Assembly: GCA_011525685.1 (NCBI GenBank)
Contig: WYBW01000014.1
Coordinates: forward strand, 1 to 35,131
Direction of reading: 5' to 3'
Source of the DNA: Verrucomicrobiia bacterium
Lineage (GTDB): Bacteria; Verrucomicrobiota; Verrucomicrobiia; Limisphaerales; JADLHS01
Length of the DNA stretch: 35,131 nt
Both the position numbers and the translations under genes were made by a program. Under the pieces are notes generated by a model that saw only the letters and a list, made by a program, of their open reading frames with translations, searched no databases and was not told the DNA's origin. Of this stretch, positions 1-7,800 are shown in pieces; within the stretch, counting starts at the first letter, position 1, and every line of letters begins with the position of its first letter.

Positions 1-31
1 AGTCTAACCGCCTTCATCCGCCGCCGTTCCA

Positions 32-2749
32 GTGCGGCGAAGTCTCGTTTCACACCTTTTGGATTACCCATATCGTTTTAGACAGCGACAGGGTAAAAGG
101 TATCACTATATTATGCAAGAGTCAGTAATCTATCAGGAGCAAGGGGACTACGCTCGTGCCTTGCCTTTATCGCAGCGATGCTTAGAGATTCGAGAAAGGA
201 TTTCTGGTGCGGACGATCCAGATGTAGCGACGGAGTTGGGCAACCTCGCTGTGCTGTATGAGCGCCAGGGCAATTATTCTGAAGCCATGCCTCTGCTGCA
301 TCGGAGCCTGGCCATTACTGAAAAACTCTACGGCAGCAAGAATCCTCTCACGGCTGCAGGCTTGAGGCACCTCGCGGATATACTTGGGGCGCATGGGAAT
401 TACCATGATGCAATACCATTAGCCGAACGCGGTTTGCAAATCACCGAGGAGGCCTTTGGCCCAAACCATCCGCTTGCCGCCTCATACTTGATTACGCTGG
501 CAAATCTCTACGGGGACACAGGAAAGGCGACAAACGCTTTGGCTTTACTCCAACGAGCCATTGCTATCGAGCAGCAACATTTCATGGGCACTAGTTTTAG
601 TGCAGCAAGCAGTTTCTTTTATTTAGGGCGACTCTATGAGCAAGTAGGTGACAGACCTCAAGCGGCCAGGTCATATCAGCGAAGCTCGGGCATTTTGGAA
701 ACATTGCGCGGGGAGGAACATCCAGACACGTGTTGCGTCCTAGACAACTTGGCGGTGCTTTACGCGACGGTCGGTAGCTGGAACGAGAGCATTTCTTTGT
801 TGTCCGTGGTTTTTGAACGACAGCGGCGGTACTTGCGCAGGCAGTATGCGAACGCATCTGTGCCGGGTCTTTTGCGTTACCATGAAATTCTACTTGGCAG
901 AATGGAATGGTTTCATTCCCTGTGCGCTCACGGTCTGCAACGCAGTATGCCGGCGGCTGCAAGTCTAGTTGCGCAGCAATTGTCCTTGAACAAGGCCCTG
1001 CTTGAGGAAATCCAAGCGACGCAAGCCGCAATAGAAGCGGATCCAAAAACTTCAACTCAGAGGTTGCGCGAACGACATACAGCAGTGCAAGACCAATTGG
1101 CGCGCTTATCGGAGAGCGTGCTTGATCCAACCGAACGTGACGGAAAACGGCGCGGATTCCAGGACGAGTTGAACCAGATTGAAATCGAGTTGGCCGAGCG
1201 CGTTGGATCTGTGGCACAGACGCTTCGTGAACGAAATCTAACCCTGACCGACATTGCCCTGCGTCTTCCGCCGCAGTCCGCGCTGGTAGATTTCCTCCAG
1301 TATCGCCGCTACGATTTTGCCACCAAGACGAACCAATGGAAGGAGCAACGCTATACCGCCTACCTGACGTTTCCGCTGGCGCGCGATGCCACCAACGTCG
1401 TCGTCGAGCGCGTGGACTTGGGCGAGGCCGCGCCCATCAACGAAGCCGTCGCCCTGATCTGCAAACGGATGTCCGCCGGGCAATTTGCCGCCAAGGATTT
1501 GTCCCCGGCCTTGCAGCGGTTGAGCCAGTTGGTCTATGCCCCGCTCGCCCCGTATCTGACGAATGTTTCGCACCTGATCGTCTGCCCGGACGGTCAATTG
1601 AGCCGCCTGCCGTTTGAGATGTTGTCCGTCGGGAACAAGTTCCTGATTGAAGAAAAAACCATCAGCTACGTCACGAGCGGGCGGGAAATCGTGCGGCTGG
1701 CAAAACCCCTCACCCGGCGAGACGCCACCCTCTCCCCGTCGGACGGGGAGAGGGATGGGAGAGGGGCTGTAGTCAAAGCGCTCGTCATGGGCAGCCCGGA
1801 TTTTGACTTGGATCTGACCGGTAGGAGACGACGTGAGGAGTCTCTAACCAAAACCACTCAACCCTCAACCAACGACACTCAACCGGGAGTTGAAGTGAGT
1901 CTCCTCACGTCGTCTCCTACACGGGCGTTGAGCCGCGACTATCGCGGGTTGAAATTCACGCCATTGCCCGGCTCAGGTGTGGAGGCAACGAATGTTGCCA
2001 GAATGCTCGGCAATGGTGCAGTTCTGCGTCTCGGCGCGGAGGCGCGCGAAGCGGAATTGAAAGCGGTGCAATCCCCACGAGTGCTGCATCTGGCCACGCA
2101 TGGATTCTTTCTGTCCGATCAGGAGTTCAAGCGAACGAATTCGCTGCGGGATTCCTGGGCGGGAAATATGGGGACGCGGTGGAACGCGTCCCTGCCACGA
2201 GATCGGTGGGAAAATCCACTGGTGCGTTGCGGCATCGCCCTGGCCGGCGCGAATCATGCAACGAACCTGATTAGCCGTATCAGCCGACGTGAGGAGGCTC
2301 AAACTTCAATCGCTCAACCTTCAACTACCAACTCTCAACCGGACAGTCAGAGCCTCCTTACGTCGGCTCCTACTAACTTGGATGAGGAAGACGGTTTGCT
2401 CACCGGCTTGGAAGCGTCGCTGCTCAACTTGCAGGGAACGGAACTGGTCATCCTGAGCGCGTGCGACAGCGGCACGGGCGAGGTGAAGATTGGCGAGGGT
2501 GTGATGTCCTTGCGCCGCGCGTTCCGCATCGCGGGCGCGGAAACCGTGCTGGCAAGTCATTGGAAGGTGAGCGACAAGGCGACGAGCCAGTTGATGACGG
2601 AGTTCATGCGCCGCTGGCGCGCGGGCGAGCCACGCGCAAAGGCGTGGCGCGAGGCGCAATTGTCATTGCTGCGCTCGAAAGGTGCGAAGGAAGATTTCTC
2701 GAATCCGTTCTTCTGGGCCGCATTCACGCTGACCGGCCAGTGGGATTGA
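32..2749 (+). CDS. TPR-CHAT protein (caspase-like protease domain)
   Basis: The N-terminal part (about residues 28-260) is a run of kinesin-light-chain-type tetratricopeptide repeats (blocks such as NLAVLYERQGNYSEAMPLL), so it probably binds a partner. A coiled-coil-like middle follows. The C-terminal third is a CHAT domain, a caspase/separase-like cysteine protease fold: the likely catalytic His is residue 690 (ATHGFF) and Cys is residue 811 (SACDSGTGE), and the chain ends soon after the family's FWAAFTLTG block. No signal peptide is seen. The start is uncertain: GTG at 32 is the first possible codon after an in-frame TAA at 5-7, and ATG at 113 starts just at the first TPR, so the 5' end may be truncated. 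Three palindromic repeats lie in frame at 1706-1766, 1821-1920 and 2282-2368. The TPR half is visibly more AT-rich than the CHAT half. Substrate unknown; such proteins occur in bacterial proteolytic signalling or defence, but nothing here fixes the role. Confidence 0.85.
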   Translation: MRRSLVSHLLDYPYRFRQRQGKRYHYIMQESVIYQEQGDYARALPLSQRCLEIRERISGADDPDVATELGNLAVLYERQGNYSEAMPLLHRSLAITEKLYGSKNPLTAAGLRHLADILGAHGNYHDAIPLAERGLQITEEAFGPNHPLAASYLITLANLYGDTGKATNALALLQRAIAIEQQHFMGTSFSAASSFFYLGRLYEQVGDRPQAARSYQRSSGILETLRGEEHPDTCCVLDNLAVLYATVGSWNESISLLSVVFERQRRYLRRQYANASVPGLLRYHEILLGRMEWFHSLCAHGLQRSMPAAASLVAQQLSLNKALLEEIQATQAAIEADPKTSTQRLRERHTAVQDQLARLSESVLDPTERDGKRRGFQDELNQIEIELAERVGSVAQTLRERNLTLTDIALRLPPQSALVDFLQYRRYDFATKTNQWKEQRYTAYLTFPLARDATNVVVERVDLGEAAPINEAVALICKRMSAGQFAAKDLSPALQRLSQLVYAPLAPYLTNVSHLIVCPDGQLSRLPFEMLSVGNKFLIEEKTISYVTSGREIVRLAKPLTRRDATLSPSDGERDGRGAVVKALVMGSPDFDLDLTGRRRREESLTKTTQPSTNDTQPGVEVSLLTSSPTRALSRDYRGLKFTPLPGSGVEATNVARMLGNGAVLRLGAEAREAELKAVQSPRVLHLATHGFFLSDQEFKRTNSLRDSWAGNMGTRWNASLPRDRWENPLVRCGIALAGANHATNLISRISRREEAQTSIAQPSTTNSQPDSQSLLTSAPTNLDEEDGLLTGLEASLLNLQGTELVILSACDSGTGEVKIGEGVMSLRRAFRIAGAETVLASHWKVSDKATSQLMTEFMRRWRAGEPRAKAWREAQLSLLRSKGAKEDFSNPFFWAAFTLTGQWD
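1706..1766. repeat. GC-rich palindromic repeat inside the CHAT gene
   Basis: CCCTCTCCCCGTC at 1728-1740 pairs with GACGGGGAGAGGG at 1742-1754. Outer arms CCCCTCACCC (1706-1715) and GGGAGAGGGG (1757-1766) extend the hairpin. It lies in frame and is translated between the mid-region and the CHAT domain. Confidence 0.8.
1821..1920. repeat. Palindromic repeat, copy 1, in frame in the CHAT gene
   Basis: Perfect 20-nt inverted arms lie at 1821-1840 and 1901-1920 (GTAGGAGACGACGTGAGGAG and its complement). They enclose a 60-nt loop rich in CTCAACC/TCAACC units. The reading frame stays open, giving a polar, low-complexity peptide. Copy 2 at 2282-2368 has related arms and a similar loop. Confidence 0.85.
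2282..2368. repeat. Palindromic repeat, copy 2, in frame in the CHAT gene
   Basis: Arms AGCCGACGTGAGGAGGCT (2282-2299) and its complement (2351-2368, one mismatch) enclose a loop of CTCAACC-type units, as in the copy at 1821-1920. The arms share GACGTGAGGAG with that copy. The element is translated in frame about 90 nt before the sequence leading to the catalytic Cys block. Confidence 0.85.
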
Positions 2750-2783
2750 GTTCGCCGAACCGAAGGCAAGGAACCCAAACTTT

Positions 2784-2866
2784 GGCAGAGGAATGAACGG
2801 CAGAGGAATAAGGCAACGCTCCGCGATCAATCAGGGTCTTATTCCGCTGCCAGACATTCCTCTGCC
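2784..2866. repeat. Long imperfect palindrome between convergent genes
   Basis: The left arm (2784-2812) carries two copies of GGCAGAGGAAT. The right arm (2838-2866) is its near-complement, about 29 nt with a few mismatches. It fills the gap between the CHAT stop (2749) and the PQQ-protein stop (2870), where it could fold into a terminator for both transcripts. No clean T-tract is visible, so termination is inference. Confidence 0.75.
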
Positions 2867-2869
2867 TTG

Positions 2870-4123
2870 TCACTCCTTTGCCGGCTTTCGCAAATCAACG
2901 CACACCAGCTTGTCGGGGCTTCGCGCATAGAACAGGCCGTTGGCCAGGGCAGGGTGGGCGCGGACCTGGACCGGCAGGATTTGCACGCGGGCGCTCGGCT
3001 TGAATTCCGCCGGTGTTGCGGGAGCGCGAATAAGTTCGCCTCGCTCGCTCAGAATCAGCAACTGATCACCGGCCAGCAGGATTGTTCCCGCGCCGAAGCG
3101 ATCACGACTCCAGCGAATTTTGCCGGTCTTCAATTCGATGCAACGCAGATTGCAGCCCTGTTCCTGCCGCCCGTCGAAGCCGTAGAGGAAACCGTTGTGA
3201 TGCACGCTGGTCGCGTAATGATTGGAAAGCGCGTCGTGGGACGACCAGAGTTTTTCGGGTTTGTCGTTGCCGACACGCAACACCATGGCGCCCGCACCGT
3301 AGCTGGCCGAGAGGAAAATCAAATCCTCAATCACCAGTGGCACCGCGGCAGTGACAGAGGCGTGCATCGGCGGTTTCCAAGGGAACGTGAAGAGAACTTT
3401 TCCGTCCGCGGGATCAACCGAAACCAGTCCGTCCCGGGTGAGAACCAGCGTCTGTCGTTTGCCATTGAGCGTTGCTGGGACTGGCGACGAATAACTGGCC
3501 TCGTCGTCGGTGGCTTGCCAAAGCACCTTGCCGGTTGTGGTCTCCAACGCAACGATGCCTGCCCCTTTCGCGCCGCCGATGTTGAGCAGGACGGCTTTGC
3601 CCTCGACCAGCGGCGAACAGGCGATTCCAAAGAACTCCTTGGGCGCCTGGAACTGAGCCTTGGCGTTCACATTCCAAAGTATTTTGCCGGTGTCGAGGTC
3701 GAGGCAGTACAACATGCCTTCCGCTCCAACGGTGTAAACGTGACCTTCGGCAATCGCGGGTGTGGCGCGCGGGCCTTCATCGAATCCAAAATCGTCGCGA
3801 TAGGCTGTCGGGTAATCATGCGCCCAGAGTTGTTTGCCCGTGAACGCGTCGAGACATTCGACCACCTCGCGATTATCAAGTCGGTGGAAAAGAATGAGTT
3901 TGCCGTTGGCTACGACTGGGCCGCTGAAGCCTTGGCCGACTTTTTTCTGCCAGAGAATTTGTGGGCCTTCCTTTGGCCAGCTTTCGGCGAGGTTTGTCCC
4001 GGAGTAAACGCCGTTTCGAGTTGGTCCAAGGAATTGCGGCCAGTCACTGGCCGAAGTCCGCAGACCCAGGCTGGCGGCGAACACGCTCAGGAGAAGCGAT
4101 TTCTTGAAGGCTCTGGGATTCAT
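2870..4123 (-). CDS. PQQ-like beta-propeller repeat protein, exported
   Basis: The 417-residue protein starts with a signal peptide (MNPRAFKKSLLLSVFAASLG, then a polar TSASDWPQFLG). The mature part has repeated propeller blades with the pattern LDxxTGKxLW: LDAFTGKQLW, LDLDTGKILW, LETTTGKVLW, VDPADGKVLF and IELKTGKIRW. The DWPQFLGPTRNG opening is common in exported PQQ-repeat proteins of Planctomycetes and Verrucomicrobia. These generally lack catalytic quinoprotein residues and may act as scaffolds or binding proteins. The ATG at 4123 was chosen because the ORF upstream of it overlaps the zinc-ribbon gene and the signal peptide begins exactly there. It is 8 bp downstream of that gene, so the two are probably cotranscribed. 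Substrate unknown. Confidence 0.85.
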   Translation of the reverse strand: MNPRAFKKSLLLSVFAASLGLRTSASDWPQFLGPTRNGVYSGTNLAESWPKEGPQILWQKKVGQGFSGPVVANGKLILFHRLDNREVVECLDAFTGKQLWAHDYPTAYRDDFGFDEGPRATPAIAEGHVYTVGAEGMLYCLDLDTGKILWNVNAKAQFQAPKEFFGIACSPLVEGKAVLLNIGGAKGAGIVALETTTGKVLWQATDDEASYSSPVPATLNGKRQTLVLTRDGLVSVDPADGKVLFTFPWKPPMHASVTAAVPLVIEDLIFLSASYGAGAMVLRVGNDKPEKLWSSHDALSNHYATSVHHNGFLYGFDGRQEQGCNLRCIELKTGKIRWSRDRFGAGTILLAGDQLLILSERGELIRAPATPAEFKPSARVQILPVQVRAHPALANGLFYARSPDKLVCVDLRKPAKE

Positions 4124-4131
4124 GGACAGGC

Positions 4132-4416
4132 TCAGCTTGAAGCTTCTGCCAGAACTGCCATCGCGGCTGCGATCAACAGCAACAACGCGATCAACCACCA
4201 GAACCAATGGATGCCGCGCGGAACCGGCTTCTCGCCACCGAACTCGCGCTTGGTGAATTCGTCGTAATCGAAATTCTCGTCGGGAAGGTCGAGGCTGTCG
4301 GTGCGCGCCTGTTCGGACCAGCCGGTTTGCTCGTCCGAGCCGCACTCAGGGCAGGCTTTGGCGCGCGGGGGAACTTCCGCGCCGCAGTTCGGACAGGTTT
4401 CCGGAGACCTCGCCAT
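4132..4416 (-). CDS. Zinc-ribbon protein with one C-terminal membrane helix
   Basis: The 94-residue protein opens with a two-CxxC zinc ribbon (CPNCGAEVPPRAKACPECGS). An acidic linker follows, with DLPDENFDYDEF, then one hydrophobic helix near the C-terminus (HWFWWLIALLLLIAAAMAVL). It would sit in the inner membrane with the ribbon in the cytoplasm. It lies just upstream of the PQQ-repeat gene, so a shared envelope role is possible but unproven. No enzymatic motif is seen. Confidence 0.75.
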   Translation of the reverse strand: MARSPETCPNCGAEVPPRAKACPECGSDEQTGWSEQARTDSLDLPDENFDYDEFTKREFGGEKPVPRGIHWFWWLIALLLLIAAAMAVLAEASS

Positions 4417-4511
4417 TTATGATTTGCGATCCATGATTGATGATTGGCCTGTTCACATGAAGAAGCACTCTCCTGCAAGTCATAAATCAGCGATCCTCAA
4501 TCTTGAATCTT
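4417..4511. other. AT-rich spacer with repeat-like ATGATT/GCGATC units
   Basis: This short intergenic stretch between the zinc-ribbon start and the GNAT stop is clearly richer in A/T than its surroundings. It contains near-repeated units (ATGATTTGCGATCC, ATGATTGATGATTGG, and ATAAATCAGCGATCC in inverted sense). It resembles the palindromic repeats elsewhere in the window, but the arms align poorly. It probably also carries the promoter of the minus-strand zinc-ribbon/PQQ pair. Confidence 0.35.
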
Positions 4512-5096
4512 TCACCCTCCCACGCCCGCGTATTCCTCATCGGTGGTGAGGTCCAGGCCCATGAGCACATAGTCGTGCTTGATGGCCTGCATGTCCTTCA
4601 CGTAATCCTCCAGGCGCAGCAGATTGCTGAAGCCCAGCATGGCAAACATGTGGATGGCGGCCTCCTGTTCGCCGATGAATTCGGCCTCCACCTTTTCCAT
4701 GCCGATGTTGCGGGAAATCTCGACGATCTCATGCACCAGGGCCTTGGCGAGGCCGCGCCCGCGGTGCTGGGGATGCACCAGCACGCTGACCCGTCCGATG
4801 TGCCGCTTCCAGCCGCCGAGTTGCTGGTGCAGGGTGGCGTCGCCAATGATTTTATTCTCGCTCACCGCGAGCAACGGCAGGTTGCGGCCCAGGTCAATAT
4901 TCTCGCACCAGTCCCGGATGACCCCGGGATCGGTGACCCGGTGCTTGATGAACATGCGTTCCCGTTCGGGCACCGCCTGAAAGAACTCATGGAACTGCTT
5001 TTCATCCTGACGGCGCAACGGGCGGAGCGTGACCGTTGAGCCATCCTTGAGTTTGATGTCTTTGGGAAACTTTTGGAGTTCAAGTTCGAGCGACAT
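4512..5096 (-). CDS. GNAT-family N-acetyltransferase
   Basis: The 194-residue, single-domain protein matches the GCN5-related acetyltransferase fold. The acetyl-CoA pyrophosphate-binding motif A is VSVLVHPQHRGRGLAKALVH, followed by a helix and the strand EKVEAEFIGEQEAAIHMFAMLGF. The opening (DIKLKDGSTVTLRPLRRQDE) is like that of stand-alone GNATs and of the GNAT domain of protein acetyltransferases. The acceptor substrate cannot be read from the sequence. ATG at 5096 gives a complete domain. It is a separate unit from the genes on either side. Confidence 0.85.
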   Translation of the reverse strand: MSLELELQKFPKDIKLKDGSTVTLRPLRRQDEKQFHEFFQAVPERERMFIKHRVTDPGVIRDWCENIDLGRNLPLLAVSENKIIGDATLHQQLGGWKRHIGRVSVLVHPQHRGRGLAKALVHEIVEISRNIGMEKVEAEFIGEQEAAIHMFAMLGFSNLLRLEDYVKDMQAIKHDYVLMGLDLTTDEEYAGVGG

Positions 5097-5164
5097 GGCA
5101 ATTCTGAGTTAGGTTGACGGAGTCTGCCACGGACTCCCCGCGCGCTTCAAGAAGCAATAATGAT

Positions 5165-5923
5165 TCAATCTCTCGCGGAGGGCCGCCCGGAAATGCCCCG
5201 CGCGTGCCGCGGCGTGCGCTGCGCAACCTCCGCCGGGTCGAGACTCCACTGGGCCGCCAGCCGCGCCACTTTTTCCACGTTGGCGGCAATTATGTCCGAT
5301 CCATCCCAGCGGTGGGAGGGCGCTTCCTCGTCGTAGCCAAAAGTTTTCAAATCCAACGCGCGTTCCGTGGCAGTTTTGACCCCCTGGTGCCAGAGCGTCG
5401 TGCCGGCCCAGGCATAAGCCCGGATGACGCGGCCAGCCTCCAGCCGCGCCCAGCCATGATGATGCAGGACATGGTCGGCACAAAAGAACTGAACCTCGCC
5501 AAGCTTGCGGCTCAATTCGCGGAGATAGCGGAAGCAGGCGTCCACGTCCACGGCTGGATCGGGTACGGCATTGCCCGTCACCAAAACCCAGCCGCCCACC
5601 GGTGGTGCAATGAGCAGCCCGTTCTCCGAGGCGAATTCACCGTTCCAGCAGCACGGCTTCGGATCGGTGAGCGACAGCGCCGCCAGGATTTTGCCGGAAT
5701 CACGATTTCGAATTGCCAGCCAGGTGACCGGTCTTCTGGCGGCGGTGTGAAACTGGCTGGCCTCCGGCGTGGCGCGATCGTGGTGCGGAGCAGAGGCGAT
5801 CGAGAGCGAGGCGGCAAGCTGCCGGTGCCGGTGCCACGCCAGCAGCACGATGCCTCCACCGAGAGCAACGGCGAGGCCGAACAATAGCAATAGCGCCAGA
5901 GGAACTGCGTCAGCCGGGTTCAC
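5165..5923 (-). CDS. Unrecognised protein with N-terminal membrane anchor
   Basis: I do not recognise this 252-residue protein. It begins with a strong hydrophobic helix (VPLALLLLFGLAVALGGGIVLL), then a basic HRHRQ stop-transfer. A soluble domain follows with GNAVPDPAVDVDACFRYLRE, VLHHHGWARLEAG and a Trp-rich WAGTTLWHQGVKT block. The reading frame is open throughout, and the composition looks coding rather than like an antisense shadow. It lies 55 bp from the lactate-permease stop on the same strand and may be cotranscribed with it. No catalytic motif is evident. Confidence 0.65.
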   Translation of the reverse strand: MNPADAVPLALLLLFGLAVALGGGIVLLAWHRHRQLAASLSIASAPHHDRATPEASQFHTAARRPVTWLAIRNRDSGKILAALSLTDPKPCCWNGEFASENGLLIAPPVGGWVLVTGNAVPDPAVDVDACFRYLRELSRKLGEVQFFCADHVLHHHGWARLEAGRVIRAYAWAGTTLWHQGVKTATERALDLKTFGYDEEAPSHRWDGSDIIAANVEKVARLAAQWSLDPAEVAQRTPRHARGISGRPSARD

Positions 5924-5978
5924 GCGGCCAATTTACGCGCTTTGAGGGCGGCCGCAACGGGAATGTGCTCCGGGCGAA

Positions 5979-7652
5979 CTACTCCACGACCATCCTGGTA
6001 AACGGCCACACAACCGCTTGCAGATAAACCAGCAGCCCCATCAGCGCCGCCAGGATGATGCTGTGGAGGAAGACGTAACGCAGAATGTTGCCCTCGTGTC
6101 CGTACCAGTTCGTCGCCGTGCTCGCGACCACGATGCTTTGCGCGTCCACCATTTTGCCCATGACTCCCCCCGAGCTGTTGGCCGCGCCCATGAGAATGGG
6201 ACTGATGCCCGTTTGCTCGGCGGTAATTCTTTGGAGGCTGCCGAACAAGACATTCGAGGCCGTGTCCGATCCGGTGAGCGCGACCCCGAGCCAGCCCAAC
6301 AAGGTTCCAAAGAAAGGATACCAGGTACCCGTGTGCGCCATCGCCAGACCCAGCGTGGCGTCGGTGCCGGAAAACTTGGTCACGTTGCCCAGCGCCAACA
6401 TGCCGGCGATGGTGATGAGCGAGAAACGCACACGCCAGAGCGTATGCAAATAGGCCCGCCACATCTGGCGCGGTTTCAATCCCATGGCGAAACCAGCGAC
6501 CAGCGCCGCCGCGAGAATCCCCGTGCCCGTGGCCGAGAACAGATTGAGTCGGAACTCCGCCTTCTCCGGCGGCGCGTTGGGGGGCGCTACCGGAGCGACG
6601 CGCTGAACAACGTTGTGCAGATGGGGCACGGCGAATTTCAGCGGCGCCAGTTTGTCGAGTGCCGACTTGAACTGCGGCAAACCCCAGAACAACAGGAACG
6701 CGGTGAGAATGGCCCACGGCAACCACGCTTGAAGGATCTCGCGCCGGCTGCTGTTGAGGTTCGCGGCCGCGGGCCGGGCCGGGGAGTCGCGCTGGAGCGC
6801 GGTTTTGGATTCGGAGCTTTGGTCCAGTTCCCAGTGAGTTTTGGGCCGCCAGAACCGCAGGAGCAGGACCGTGGCGCCGATGGAACAGGCCCCGGCAATG
6901 ATGTCCACCAGCCAGGGCCCGTGGAAATTCGAGACCAGAAACTGCGGGATGGCGAACGCCACGCCCGCCGTCAGCGCCGCCGGCCAGATGCCGCACATGC
7001 CCCGCCAGCCGGCGAACACCGCCACGATCCAGAACGGAATCAACAGCGAGAAAAACGGAAGCTGCCGCCCCACCATCGCCGAGACCTTGAGCGCGTCCAG
7101 ACCCGCCACCTGCTCCAGCGTGGTGATGGGTATGCCCAGTGAGCCGAACGCGACCGGTGCGGTGTTGGCAATCAGCGCCAGCCCGGAGGCGTGCAACGGT
7201 TTGAAACCCAGTTGAATCAGGATCGCTCCCGTGATGGCCACCGGCGTGCCGAACCCGGCCATGCCTTCGATGAACGCACCGAACGAAAATGCGATGAGGA
7301 TCAATTGAATCCGCGGGTCCGGTGCCACTCGAGCCAGGCTGTCCCGCAGCACGGCGAACAAACCACGCTCCACCGTGAGTTGGTAAAGAAAGATCACGTT
7401 GAGAATGATCCAGCCGATGGGGAACAAACCAAACGCCGCGCCGTACACGGTGGTGGCCGCGGCCGTCGTCAGTGGCATCCGGTAAATCCACAGGGCGATT
7501 CCCAGCGCCACCCCCAACCCGATCAACGCGGCGAAGTGAACCCGGATTCTCAACAGCGCGATGCAGCCCAGCAGCACGACAATCGGCAGTGCCGCCACCA
7601 AAGTGGACAAGAGAGCGTTGTTGAGTGGATCGTAATGCTGCGCCCAGGTCAT
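5979..7652 (-). CDS. lldP: L-lactate permease (LldP family)
   Basis: The 557-residue polytopic membrane protein has the length and landmarks of the lactate permease family: FGAFIEGMAGFGTPVAITGAI, IANTAPVAFGSLGIP, TGSDTASNVLFGSLQ and NSSGGVMGKMVDAQSIV, with about 13 hydrophobic segments. It should carry lactate (or glycolate) with protons across the inner membrane. ATG at 7652 (MTWAQHYDPLNN) was chosen because it matches the family N-terminus; the ORF runs about 160 codons further upstream but has no family character and overlaps the divergent gene. Lactate is also the predicted end product of the BMC pathway 11 kb downstream, but nothing shows the two are linked. Confidence 0.92.
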   Translation of the reverse strand: MTWAQHYDPLNNALLSTLVAALPIVVLLGCIALLRIRVHFAALIGLGVALGIALWIYRMPLTTAAATTVYGAAFGLFPIGWIILNVIFLYQLTVERGLFAVLRDSLARVAPDPRIQLILIAFSFGAFIEGMAGFGTPVAITGAILIQLGFKPLHASGLALIANTAPVAFGSLGIPITTLEQVAGLDALKVSAMVGRQLPFFSLLIPFWIVAVFAGWRGMCGIWPAALTAGVAFAIPQFLVSNFHGPWLVDIIAGACSIGATVLLLRFWRPKTHWELDQSSESKTALQRDSPARPAAANLNSSRREILQAWLPWAILTAFLLFWGLPQFKSALDKLAPLKFAVPHLHNVVQRVAPVAPPNAPPEKAEFRLNLFSATGTGILAAALVAGFAMGLKPRQMWRAYLHTLWRVRFSLITIAGMLALGNVTKFSGTDATLGLAMAHTGTWYPFFGTLLGWLGVALTGSDTASNVLFGSLQRITAEQTGISPILMGAANSSGGVMGKMVDAQSIVVASTATNWYGHEGNILRYVFLHSIILAALMGLLVYLQAVVWPFTRMVVE

Positions 7653-7800
7653 GCTTCCGTGTCGGGACAGGAGAATCAGAAAGTCCGACGCCGTCCAGCG
7701 GCGATTCCTCGCAACCCATACGTGCGGCGGGAAGTTTCCAGCCTTTCCCGGTTGATTCGCGGCAGGAATTTTGCTCCATTGCCAACGAGTGAGTTGGAAG
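7653..7800. other. Divergent intergenic region, lactate permease / SirB1-like gene
   Basis: This 148-bp gap holds both gene starts in divergent orientation and must contain two promoters. I see no convincing -35/-10 pair, hairpin or repeat. GGAAG directly abuts the ATG at 7801. Confidence 0.4.

Noticed and set aside
5920..7785. Minus-strand ORF of 621 codons in another frame of the lactate permease
   Set aside because: It is a frame shadow of the permease; it is Gly/Arg/His-rich without membrane helices.
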